Below, in pieces: positions 54,726 to 64,000 of a DNA stretch of 64,000 nt. The notes beneath the pieces are model-generated. The model was not told the origin of the DNA and did no database searches. It was given only the letters and a program-made list of their open reading frames with translations. Each line of letters starts with the position of its first letter. Position 1 is the first letter of the stretch. The position numbers and the translations under genes were made by a program. The stretch is from Eurosta solidaginis. Taxonomy: Eukaryota; Arthropoda; Insecta; Diptera; Tephritidae. The stretch covers positions 172,520,645 through 172,584,644 of the forward strand of contig NC_090319.1 in assembly GCF_040869045.1 (NCBI RefSeq), written 5' to 3'.

Positions 54726-55994
54726 AGTCTTTACCACGGCTACTGACGCTCATATCACATGCCAGCACAGAAGCTGTAGGATTCCGACTTCGAACTCATA
54801 CCTTCGTCGACGTCACTTTCCTAGCAGCTCTAGGTGTAGCTCCGAAAAATTTCTAACGGATTTTTTTCGCGCTATGCCGCCGACCACTACTAGACACCTT
54901 TAAAAGTTAGGGAGTAACTATTCGGCCAAGGATGCCGCCCTCGAAATCGTAGGCAGTCGAAGTATTAGCTCATGGGTCGTCGGCGCATCTACATAATTTT
55001 AATTTTACAGGGGGCCTGGATAAAGGTTTTTTCAATTTCGGCCAAAATTTACTAACGTTTGTGTTCGAAACATTGGTTTCAATAGTCTTCGTTAAACCAA
55101 ACCGAATTTCGGAATGTGGGTCGACCGATTTTAAGTTGAAAGATGTTAAGGTTATATGCTTAGTCCAAACTGTTGTTTTCCGACCTTTTGATGCCAGAGT
55201 TCAATATGAATAGCCGCGTAGCTTCACTTTTCAGACTAGTTCGACTGTCCACTACATTAGGGTAGTAGCATACCCGTCATTGGTGGATTGTCTTCGGAAA
55301 GCTTTTAGTTCATTACTTTGAGTGTACTCACATATGTAGCAGGAGCGGTAACGTGTAGGTGATATTTAAATTTGGTTGATAGGCTATAATCAATATGATT
55401 CACTCCAAGGGACTAGTTGGGATAGTGCCGCCAACTTTAGGAAATGTCGAACCGGAAGACTTGGGTGTTGAAAGATGATAGGTGAAAATCAATCACAATA
55501 TTTTTAAAATCAAAGACAATATTTTTAAGTTTCGCAAATAAACAGATGTTTGAATATAAGGCCAAGTAATTTTTCAAACCCTTCTCATACGTATCATAAG
55601 TATGAGGTGAGAATCACTTCAAAGGAGTGTTTGAACCCCTGGAACCTACTAACGGATGTAGCATCACTGATTTCGCTTATTATTTTAGCCAATCAGGATA
55701 TAGAATTTTTGAAAAAATCGGCACCTTTTTCGGGTAACTTGCTTTTTTTAATACCTTGAGGACGAATTTAAAGACATGTTCGATTTGGGTCATTTTATTT
55801 GAATTCATTTTTCCCCATTAATTTTTTGAAAAAATTATGCAAAGTGAGCATTTAAATTTTTTATTTAAGTTTTCGTTTAGTATTTTGTCTTAATAACTTG
55901 GTGAATTGGGTGATGCAAAGTCCGTGTTAAGCTGGCATTGAATGCGCCTGTTTTTTAAATAACTTTTGAACGGTTAGAAAGAGTTAAATTTCGC
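54726..55994. other. No recognisable feature
   Basis: AT-rich intronic sequence with short ORFs only. ATGCCGCCGACCACTACTAGA at 54,872 may be the end of a CGG-rich repeat whose other end is near 50,090. Confidence 0.45.
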
Positions 55995-56386
55995 TCCCCC
56001 AGCGGGTAGATATACCTGTCGTAAGAGGCGACTAAAATACCAAATTGATTCAAAGGGTTGTGTAGCGCAACCCTCTCAAGGGGTTGCCAGCGCAATATAT
56101 AGCTTCTCCAACCCAATTGTCAACCTTACCTACCCGTGGCGAATCCTATTTCTTTAATAGCCGAGGCTCTAGCTACCCCAAGCTCCTCGTGGATGTAGGG
56201 GGTTGGAGGGCGGTATGGCCTAGAAGGTTTCATGTGGTCATCCCAAACCGTTGGGCTGTTGGGCTAGTATCTTAATGATGCTTGTTATGGGAACGTACAG
56301 GATTTGCATCCGGCGAAGGACCATCAACATCGATAACACTCCCCAGGGCCTTCGGGGAGTATCCTTATCGCTACAACAAAAACACC
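55995..56386 (+). mobile_element. CAA-tailed retroposon, full-length copy 3
   Basis: 392 bp flanked by a perfect 13-bp duplication AGTTAAATTTCGC (55,982-55,994 and 56,387-56,399). It starts TCCCCCAGCGGGTAGATATACC, has a hairpin ACTCCCC / GGGGAGT (56,338-56,360) and ends CGCTACAACAAAAACACC. No tRNA-like promoter is seen. Confidence 0.85.
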
Positions 56387-57195
56387 AGTTAAATTTCGCA
56401 ATTGGATTATTATAACTGGTAGTGATGCGCATCCGTTATACCCCTTTCGACCATATCTGACCAATTTTTGACATGAACAATAAATGGCCTAGGCAGTCAT
56501 AAATGAGTAGAAAATATAGTACCCCGCCGAATGCCGCCGCCGCGCCAATATTTTTGACATTCGGCGGCGGTGTGCGAAAAACAACTAAAATCGGCGCAGA
56601 TATCTCTAGTTGTTACCGCATGAAAGCTCCGCGAAACCTTAGAGTAGTATAACGGATATGCGTAGTGTATTGCCGTAAATGGTACAAAAACTTCTGGTAC
56701 TAGCAACAACGATTTTTGCCCCCCGAATCTTCGAGCTTTGTCGTCTATTATGGCCAGCGATATTTTGATGATGTTGAGATGCAGAAATCAGAAAATAATA
56801 CTTCCGTTAAATACAATAATGAAATTGACCTCTAAAATGAGTTTCAAATTAAAACACGAATTTTTGCCGCTTACAGATACTCATTAAGTAGCTGTTGAGA
56901 ACTGAACACCCTATTCTTTATAATCCAAATATTCGCATACAAATTTTATGAGAGCTTTCCACAGGCTACAGTACCCAGGAACGTCAGCCAACCGTCTTTT
57001 ACTAAAATTCAACCTCACATAGATGAAAGACAGTTGAAAAATGTCCTTCACAATGTTTTTTCATTGATCTATAAGGAGGTGCTGACTGCGAATGTCCTGC
57101 TACTCAGGCCGTGAAATTCTTGGGGTATGTTATGTTTCAGAGTCTGTATCAATGCTCAACCTTTCTAAAACAGTTTTTTTTTGCTTCTTTTTAAC
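56387..57195. other. No gene; CGG-rich block
   Basis: CCGAATGCCGCCGCCGCGCC and its near inverse ATTCGGCGGCGG at 56,527-56,576 could form a hairpin. The rest is unrecognised. Confidence 0.4.
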
Positions 57196-57315
57196 ACACT
57201 CCGAAGGTCTGGGTTCATGTCCCGAAAAAATTTAAAAGGAGCGCGACGCAAATTGGGAGAGTGGTAGACCTAGATCTCCCCGGACGAACAACGTGATAAT
57301 TATTCATTTATTCTA
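57196..57315 (+). mobile_element. Decayed SINE fragment, plus strand
   Basis: It keeps the B-box-like GGGTTCATGTCCCG and the late body motif GCGCGACGCAAATTGGGAGAG of the tRNA SINE, with the middle 200 bp deleted. It is oriented opposite to the other three copies. Confidence 0.6.
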
Positions 57316-57411
57316 AAAAATAACATGGCTACTATTTATCAAAAGATATCTAAGTTTGTAATATGATGTATTGTTCTTGATTTCAACATGAATAAGGTTT
57401 TTTCTTATTAA

Positions 57412-58601
57412 CCCGGTAGTTCGCATAACTTTTTTTGTCTTGTATTTAGTTGGAAAGAAGCTGTCTTATAGATTTTGACCTCCCGAACACGAAAATGGTA
57501 TCCCTTTTTTAATTCACTGTTACGCTTTTCCGAAAAATCCGGAAAACTAGCGTTACTATATGGTAATCCTGGGTCGTCTAGGGTACAGGTTTTTGATGAA
57601 AGAAAACACTATTTTGGACATGTTTTTTTAAATTTTATTTCACAAATAATAGACGTTTTTGAACATTTTTATTAAACCGTAAATAAAGAAAAAAATAAGT
57701 TTATAAAAATACAATAGAAAGACATTTTCTAAACTAAAATATAGGTGGTTGAAATCATGGTTTGGTATGGTAACTTGCAAAACACTTCACACAAAGTCCT
57801 ATGATGCATTTCATACATGCTGTTCGTCCATTAACTTTGCATCTTTCACCGGAACAACGGCTACGATTCGATGGTACTACAATATGTACGCTCTGATCAA
57901 AACGGGGCATACGTTATCAGGGATTCCAGTACAATCATCTTCAGATCCTCTTCGCCAGATATGTTTCCGCCTACAGGAGGCACGATATAAAGAGTAGTTG
58001 GTATATCTTGAATGTAATCAAGTATTTGTTGCGACACTAAACCTCTGAAAGTCGTAGTATTTAAAAAATTCTGCAGATTATATCAGATAAATTTACAAAA
58101 AGATACAGAAAAGCCATTGATACGCGTAGAAAACTGTACCCTAGCATAGAAAATCCCATGAAATACGAAGAAAAAACCTGTACCCTAGCCGACCCACGGT
58201 TACCATATGGTAACGCCTTAAATAAAATGTAAAAAAGAACTAGAAATTAAATAATTCCAGCAAAAAATTAATTTAAATATAAAAACTTATTTCATTAGTT
58301 ACCGACTTTTCTAGTTTTTATTTAAATGTTCTTAAAAATTATTACTATAATCGCGAACTTACAGACGTGCCATATGGAAAAACGGGAATTTTCAACTTTT
58401 TTTTTCTCACTTAAATTTGACGTACGATAGCTTTCCTATTTGAACCCAGACTGACCAAAGCTTTGTCTTTCGGAAAGTTACGGATATTCTGTATAAAATA
58501 GCGTTATTCATTTGTGGATTTGTTGTGCAGTTTAGATTTAATTCGTGGAAATATAGCGACACCTTTTGCGTTACCATATGGTAATCGTGGGTTATTTCGG
58601 G
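57412..58601 (-). mobile_element. piggyBac-type element, internally deleted
   Basis: TTAA lies at 57,408-57,411 and 58,602-58,605. The ends begin CCCG on both sides (CCCGGTAGTTCGCATA and, reverse-complemented, CCCGAAATAACCCACG). TTAA plus CCC ends define piggyBac. A palindrome GTTACCATATGGTAAC or variant occurs near both ends (57,551, 58,199, 58,570). The C-terminal part of a transposase remains on the minus strand. The right end was copied by the tandem duplication starting at 58,548. Confidence 0.75.
57755..57990 (-). pseudogene. piggyBac transposase C-terminal cysteine-rich domain
   Basis: On the minus strand the frame ends SRCSGERCKVNGRTACMKC, IIGLCVKCFASYH and a stop at 57,755. The spacing of cysteines (CX4CX7CX2CX5CX2C, then His) fits the cross-brace zinc domain at the end of piggyBac transposases, which binds the terminal repeats. 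Upstream, CTGIPDNV resembles the linker. The catalytic domain is missing. Confidence 0.7.
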
Positions 58602-58827
58602 TTAAGATTTGAAAATTTTCAAATAGTTGAAAGTAATTAAAAATGAATTAAAAATGTGTGTATTGAATATCAATTACCAATAAAATATACATATACCTGG
58701 TAATTATTGTTTTCAATAACTACGTATTTGTATGGTAATGGTAATTGTATTGATTCTACCTGCTCTGAAACACCAGGAGAAACATGACGAGATAATTAAA
58801 ACCCAATTATTTTCTTCTTCGAAAGGC

Positions 58828-59001
58828 TTTAGGTTAAGTTGAGCTGGTCTGCCCGTAGAACATCATATAGAATAAATGTGTCCATAGTGTTACTAGAAAC
58901 TTGCTCGACAACTGAGAACCATCAATCCAAGTAAATACGAACTATGTTAAAAAATAATTCCGTCCTCTTGGCGGATATTAGAAGATGTCTAGGGCCTACC
59001 A
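58828..59001 (-). mobile_element. LOA-type LINE tail fragment (unit 1; copied at 59,848-60,021)
   Basis: TTTAGGTTAAGTTGAGCTGG and CTATGTTA...AATTCCGTCCTCTTGGCGG parallel 5,609-5,790. It is a 5'-truncated minus-strand end with degenerate TTAGG repeats, cut on its right by the Helitron end. Confidence 0.6.
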
Positions 59002-59567
59002 TCTATATATATATAAAATTATAATTATGTATGTAGGTTTAGATCGGATTGCGCCGTAAACAGATCGACCGACCACAACCAAATTTGAAACATCCAGTAG
59101 AAACCTTTCAAGGGTGGTCATAGGTTATAAACAGTTTTTTGGCACCTCCCATAAAAATGTAATCTTTGATACTGCATATCTCTGGAAGGATTCATTGAAG
59201 TTTAATAAAGAGTTATTAAAGGTCAATCCCTAATATCACCTAGTAAACGTGGAGTGAGGATTAAGGAGACGTGTCACCTCCCATACAAATGGAATATTTC
59301 ATACTGAATATCGCTGGATATAGTAATGGTAGAATGCTGAAAACTCGTAAGGAGCTAAGGTTATTATATAAACTAAAGTTTGACTGCGCACTTGGGTTTG
59401 GCTCTTATTCCTTTTTTCCCGTTAGTAATCTGCCGCCCTTAAAATTTTTTGTTAGCTTTTTTATATCTACATATGTGACCGGGAATCATAAAACGACCCT
59501 TTTTTGCGAAAATACCGTTTTTCACTTTTTGATTTTGAATTTAACGCTCTTTCCAATGGAACAAACC
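59002..59567 (+). mobile_element. Helitron 5' terminal region (unit 1)
   Basis: Starts TCTATATATATATAAAA after an A, the usual 5' end of insect Helitrons. It continues with sequence copied in unit 2 from 60,022. The helicase part lies only after unit 2. Confidence 0.55.
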
Positions 59568-60586
59568 GAAATATAGCGACACCTTTTGCGTTACCATATG
59601 GTAATCGTGGGTTATTTCGGGTTAAGATTTGAAAATTTTCAAATAGTTGAAAGTAATTAAAAATGAATTAAAAATGTGTGTATTGAATATCAATTACCAA
59701 TAAAATATACATATACCTGGTAATTATTGTTTTCAATAACTACGTATTTGTATGGTAATGGTAATTGTATTGATTCTACCTGCTCTGAAACACCAGGAGA
59801 AACATGACGAGATAATTAAAACCCAATTATTTTCTTCTTCGAAAGGCTTTAGGTTAAGTTGAGCTGGTCTGCCCGTAGAACATCATATAGAATAAATGTG
59901 TCCATAGTGTTACTAGAAACTTGCTAGACAACTGAGAACCATCAATCCAAGTAAATACGAACTATGTTAAAAAATAATTCCGTCCTCTTGGCGGATATTA
60001 GAAGATGTCTAGGGCCTACCATCTATATATATATAAAATTATAATTATGTATGTAGGTTTAGATCGGATTGCGCCGTAAACAGATCGACCGACCACAACC
60101 AAATTTGAAACATCCAGTAGAAGCCTTTCAAGGGTGGTCATAGGTTATAAACAGTTTTTTGGCACCTCCCATAAAAATGTAATCTTTGATACTGCATATC
60201 TCTGGAAGGATTCATTGAAGTTTAATAAAGAGTTATTAAAGGTCAATCCCTAATATCACCTAGTAAACGTGGAGTGAGGATTAAGGGACGTGTCACCTCC
60301 CATACAAATGGAATATTTCATACTGAATATCGCTGGATATAGTAATGGTAGAATGCTGAAAACTCGTAAGGAGCTAAGGTTATTATATAAACTAAAGTTT
60401 GACTGCGCACTTGGGTTTGGCTCTTATTCCTTTTTTCCCGTTAGTAATCTGCCGCCCTTAAAATTTTTTGTTAGCTTTTTTATATCTACATATGTGACCG
60501 GGAATCATAAAACGACCCTTTTTTGCGAAAATACCGTTTTTCACTTTTTGATTTTGAATTTAACGCTCTTTCCAATGGAACAAACC
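59568..60586 (+). repeat. 1,019-bp tandem duplication, unit 2
   Basis: Differs from unit 1 at only about three or four positions that I can see, for example GCTCGACA/GCTAGACA, GAAACC/GAAGCC and AGGAGACG/AGGGACG. Confidence 0.95.
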
Positions 60587-61270
60587 GTAGTTTTGTATCT
60601 TTCTTAGTTTTTTCACAAATCGCATTTAGTGTACAAGGGAGCAATTGAACTTCTTCTGCTTCATCCAATCTTTAAACGCGTTTCTCTCGAAAACTTGTTT
60701 TCCCACAATAGGGTCGTTTGATGATTCCAGGTCAAATATACAAATAAATATCAAACAGATAAAATTGAAGTGCAAGCGGAACAGCTGGCCCGTGACAAAT
60801 TGAAAGTGTACACTAACTCTTATGGAATTGTCTCTTAATCGGCCATCACGGGAGATGAACCCTGTATCTAGGTTTTGCGTACACTTATAAACGCAAAACA
60901 AAGATGATGAAAGAGAAAAGAGAGAAATCGATGTGGCAGTTGCTTACTGAGGAATCGGGGCTACCCTTTTGTGTGGTGGACATGAGATTTTCGATAAATT
61001 CTGCCAGTTTTTCCGAAAGGATTACCCGCAGATAAAATCATCATATATATGGCATAACATACAAAAATTAACTCTTTGAACAAATATGAGAGCACATTCG
61101 TATGGAGACACTTCAAATAAAGCTTTTACTAAAAACCGATGGTCCATAATAATTTCGTAATTAGGATCCTCCGCGCTTATGTAATGGAACAATGGCAATG
61201 TCCATCAGTAAAGCTCAAGGACGGTTATTAGCTGTAGCATAAGTCAATCTTACCAATTCGTGTTTCACCG
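60022..61270 (+). mobile_element. Helitron remnant with helicase fragments
   Basis: The 5' end lies at 60,022 (TC start). After a non-coding part, decayed Rep/helicase sequence appears: ILPVFPKGLPADKI (about 61,000-61,041), SSYIWHNIQKLTL and TNMRAHSYGDTSN (to about 61,125), and AMSISKAQG followed by VNLTNSCF (61,192-61,266), matching the PIF1-type helicase motifs near the C-terminus of Helitron proteins. Stops lie between these blocks. The Rep nuclease domain and 3' hairpin are not seen. Confidence 0.7.
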
Positions 61271-63116
61271 TAGTGTAGTATCGCGTGGAATTCACCCCAT
61301 TTCAAACATGCTTAACATTACAAACGCTCGTTCATTGACCCAGGTAACTACCATATGTTCATTCGCTTTCACTAAGTCACCTAATGCATTAATGCGTCAT
61401 ACCCAAATTGCTCAAGTAGGAATCATATTGACAATATGTAGGTCAATAAAATAATTCGCTGATAAAGCATTTTTTACTATTGAGTGATGCACCTCTTGTA
61501 TGTAATTATTAATGTAAGAATGTATATATGTATAGGTTAAGAACTTTTGTATAAAATAGAAAGTATTCACGAATAAAGGGAATTCTGATGTCTGCGCTGA
61601 GCATTAGCGCTACTGAACTTATACTTTTCTTTAACTTTACTATCAACACACTACATGGCGATCCTGCCAGTCTAGATTAAAATCTGCAAAACTGCAAAAA
61701 ATAATATAACTGAACAGAGATCCTGCCAGTTAACCAAGTTTCTTTTAAAGTATAAAAATAAGAGCCACAAACTGGCTAGAGGATATTCCACGGATAATGG
61801 TATAACCCACATATAATTTAAATAAACGCAAAGTATTGGAAGCTAGAGATTGATGGATTAACCTAGACAAACAAGGCGACCAAATCCTTTTTCAACAGCA
61901 GCAACAACAATAAATGGCAGCACATTACTTTAGCAACATAATGGATGGTATATAAAATGAAATTTGTGATGCATAAGGTAGTGGAATATTGATGGAAAAT
62001 TATGACTAACATTACCAGCCATCAACATAAACATATTATCTAACCTTGTACATGGCCAGACATTACCAGACATGAAGAAAAACTGGCAGCAAGTTGGACA
62101 CAATTAGTATAAGTATATTTTAATCTTTAGAAATAACTTGAGCGGCCCTGTGACGCTTACCCATTGGAAAAATTCTATTTTTGCCTAAGATTTTTTACAT
62201 AAATATGGTAGGATTAACAAATTTCTTTTTACAAAAAGTTTGAAAATGACACAAACTAAACCGAAAAGTAGAAAAAAAAGAAGCATAAAATCTAATTTTA
62301 GACAATGGTAGAATATACAAAAATTTTACAACCAGTCAATATTAACAGCAAAAATGAAGAAAAGTCACAAAGATAGCCGATACATATATAAAGCGCTATA
62401 TAAATTTGCAGCAATAAGACATGTCGCGCTCGTTTTCATTTTAGGATAGAAAAATGGTAGCGTAGGAAATACAAGAAACCTGATTGTAGATGATAAAATT
62501 GACTTAGGACAATTACTTATCAGGCTGTACACACGTTGTACAAATGCCGCCAATACAGGACTTGGTATTTATAAGGAAAACACAGTTGTCCTGATTGATT
62601 ATTTACTCGAGTAGTCAAATTTAAAATAATAATTGATAGTTCTCTAAGATCAAATAAATGCATTAACCAAAGAGGTTGTGCATGTGGCAAATCCCGGAAT
62701 AAAAATAAAAATAATTCTTCATAAAAGTCATGACGAGTCTGTCTTGGTGGCCGCCGCAGAAATCGCATGACAAATAAGATCAAAGAAATTGCTGGAATAT
62801 ATGAAAATATCGAAAACATAAAAAGACGTTTAAAGATATGAAACATTTTTGCATCCACTGTACCTTCCGTTTACCCGTTAGTTAAAACTACTATGCTCTT
62901 CCATCAATCACAACCCCGAAATAATTTTTTTGAGTAACAGGCTTCTTACTTTATGTGTCCAAGAAATGGAAGTCGTTGTTAATACAAAAATAAACCGCCT
63001 TTAGTTATTAGAAATAAATATAAATATTTAGGCACCTGGGTATCATTAATAAAACCTCACAATTCAAGAGGTCATAAGAGTTGTAACAGAGCCTTAATAG
63101 ATAATAAAATGTCACC
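61271..63116. other. No gene; possible LTR edge near 61,655
   Basis: ACACACTACA followed by TGGCGATCCTGCCAG at 61,656 looks like an LTR end plus a primer-binding site, with AATAAA upstream near 61,573. No second LTR or coding region supports it. Short minus ORFs at 62,365-62,858 have hydrophobic stretches but no recognisable family. Confidence 0.3.
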
Positions 63117-63178
63117 CTGTGTTCAAGTTGCTGCAACACCCGTTGTCTACCCACGGGTGTGGAACAACTTGAACACAG
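63117..63178. other. Strong hairpin (pre-miRNA-like or fold-back)
   Basis: A 14-bp perfect arm pair (CTGTGTTCAAGTTG, 63,117-63,130, with CAACTTGAACACAG, 63,165-63,178), a small internal loop, then an 8-bp pair (ACACCCGT with ACGGGTGT) and a 9-base loop. Function unknown. Confidence 0.6.
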
Positions 63179-63612
63179 AGCAATTCGGCTCTGGATGATT
63201 ATTAAAATTTGGACAGAGACAGCGAGTGGACATCTTAAATTGAATATAAAACATTTTTTAAAAATTGTCAAGTTACTTTTACTTGTAGTGAACTTTAATA
63301 AATCTGTAAAATACTTATAACAAATAATAAACATTTATATAAATGAAATGAACGAAGTGACGTTTGCAATATTAATTACAATTCGAGGTAGGAATTCTAA
63401 TCGAATCGTTTCATCGGCGTGCACCATTACGTACATGCCCGTGGGCACGTTTTTGGATGCATTATATGACGACCGTGAGGCTGGAGCCTCGGGCTTTTTT
63501 TTTCATTTTTGGCAACGCAACGAATCGGACGTCTTTTTTTAACAGTGGTGAGTGAGAAAATTTTTCTTTGAGTTGGAAAAAAAGCAAAAGTGTGTGTGGT
63601 GCGCAAAAATAT
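63179..63612. other. No recognised gene
   Basis: A short plus ORF (63,348-63,542) ends in a T-rich stretch; no domain is recognised. A small inverted repeat, GAGGCTGGAGCCTC (63,478-63,491), precedes a run of T. Confidence 0.35.
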
Positions 63613-64000
63613 AACAATACAATTTTCTAACAAATTCTGAGATTCTAACACATAAATTGCTAATTAAAATTTTAACCTACGGCGTAGTTTTCTAAGTAAA
63701 TTCAACTAAATTTCTTCTAAATAAATTTTCAATAAACTACAATGCAACTTTCTAACGAAAATTCAACAAAACCTCAATATACAATTCTCTAAATAAATTC
63801 TACTAAACTACGATATAATTTCTTAAAATAAAATTTAACAAACCTAAAATATGTTTTTCTAAATACAACTTTAAACAATTCTACAATTCAATTTCATAAA
63901 TTAAATCTAAAAACGACAGTACATTTTTCTACATTGAATTTAATAAACCGCAAAAACAATTCTACTAATCAACATTTAACAAAAGCAAAATTCAACAAAA
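63613..64000 (+). repeat. Degenerate 35-bp tandem repeat, G-poor
   Basis: About nine loose units of the type TTTCTAAATAAATTCAACAAACCTACAATATACAA run to the window end. The plus strand has very few G. The repeat continues beyond the window. Confidence 0.6.

Larger units (their letters stand above)
58548..59567 (+). repeat. 1,020-bp tandem duplication, unit 1
   Basis: Runs from GAAATATAGCGACACC to CAATGGAACAAACC and is followed directly by unit 2. It contains the piggyBac right end, a LOA-type tail fragment and a Helitron 5' end. Confidence 0.95.

Noticed and set aside
59271..60607. Duplicated 101/105-residue ORFs as a gene pair
   Set aside because: They are identical because of the tandem duplication of a Helitron non-coding part; no domain or start context supports a gene.
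61560..61720. LTR plus primer-binding site near 61,655
   Set aside because: The TGGCGATCCTGCCAG site and preceding ACA are suggestive, but no partner LTR, gag or pol is present.
62365..62858. Membrane-protein-like minus ORFs
   Set aside because: Hydrophobic composition follows from T/A-rich codons; no homology, splice context or promoter is evident.

Overview
The window is nuclear DNA of a higher fly. Its only host gene is hyd (hyperplastic discs, the UBR5 orthologue, a HECT-type E3 ubiquitin ligase), seen as two internal plus-strand exons at 43,696-46,995 and 47,059-47,203. Everything else is non-coding and dominated by transposable elements. The mix of a tRNA-derived SINE, a DINE-1/Helentron-like family with internal minisatellites, LOA-, Jockey- and RTE-type LINEs, Ty3-type LTR elements, Transib, piggyBac and Helitron pieces points to a large TE-rich dipteran genome, most likely a true fruit fly (Tephritidae). 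That placement is inference from family resemblance, not a database match.

Layout. 1-14,325: a tandem satellite (about 425 bp unit, with a tRNA-like stretch on the minus strand) broken by two large nested insertions. The first (267-2,805) is a DNA element with TAA duplications; inside it sits a hAT-like element (1,012-2,638, 8-bp duplication) and inside that a SINE. The second (3,610-12,727) is a Ty3-type LTR element whose body is replaced by a CAA-tailed retroposon, a LINE fragment, a broken Transib transposon and a broken RTE LINE. 15,149-17,926: two DINE/Helentron-like copies. 18,580-18,930: a minisatellite carrying CTCF-like sites. 19,247-19,680: a fold-back. 19,783-24,128: a second Ty3-type element that has lost most of pol. 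24,500-34,440: an old Jockey-like LINE (minus strand) split by an apparently intact LOA-type LINE (24,995-30,720) and by a SINE. 34,738-37,965 and 40,785-42,599: two more DINE/Helentron-like copies flanking an unusual long-TIR DNA transposon (38,351-40,312).

43,696-47,203: hyd. The introns on both sides run to the window edges unless unseen exons exist, so they are giant (more than 43 kb upstream, more than 16 kb downstream) and built largely from TEs.

47,204-64,000: hairpin MITE, two CAA-tailed retroposons, a PHD-finger LINE (50,530-54,725) with a 2A-like motif and a frameshift, a piggyBac deletion derivative, a near-perfect 1.02-kb tandem duplication, Helitron remains, a strong 62-nt hairpin and a G-poor 35-bp repeat at the right edge.

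There is no operon logic here. The interest lies in nested insertions, where target-site duplications or restored reading frames give a relative chronology, and in sequence signals carried by the repeats: 2A-like peptide, CTCF-like array, TTAGG tails, 3' hairpins and tRNA-like promoters.
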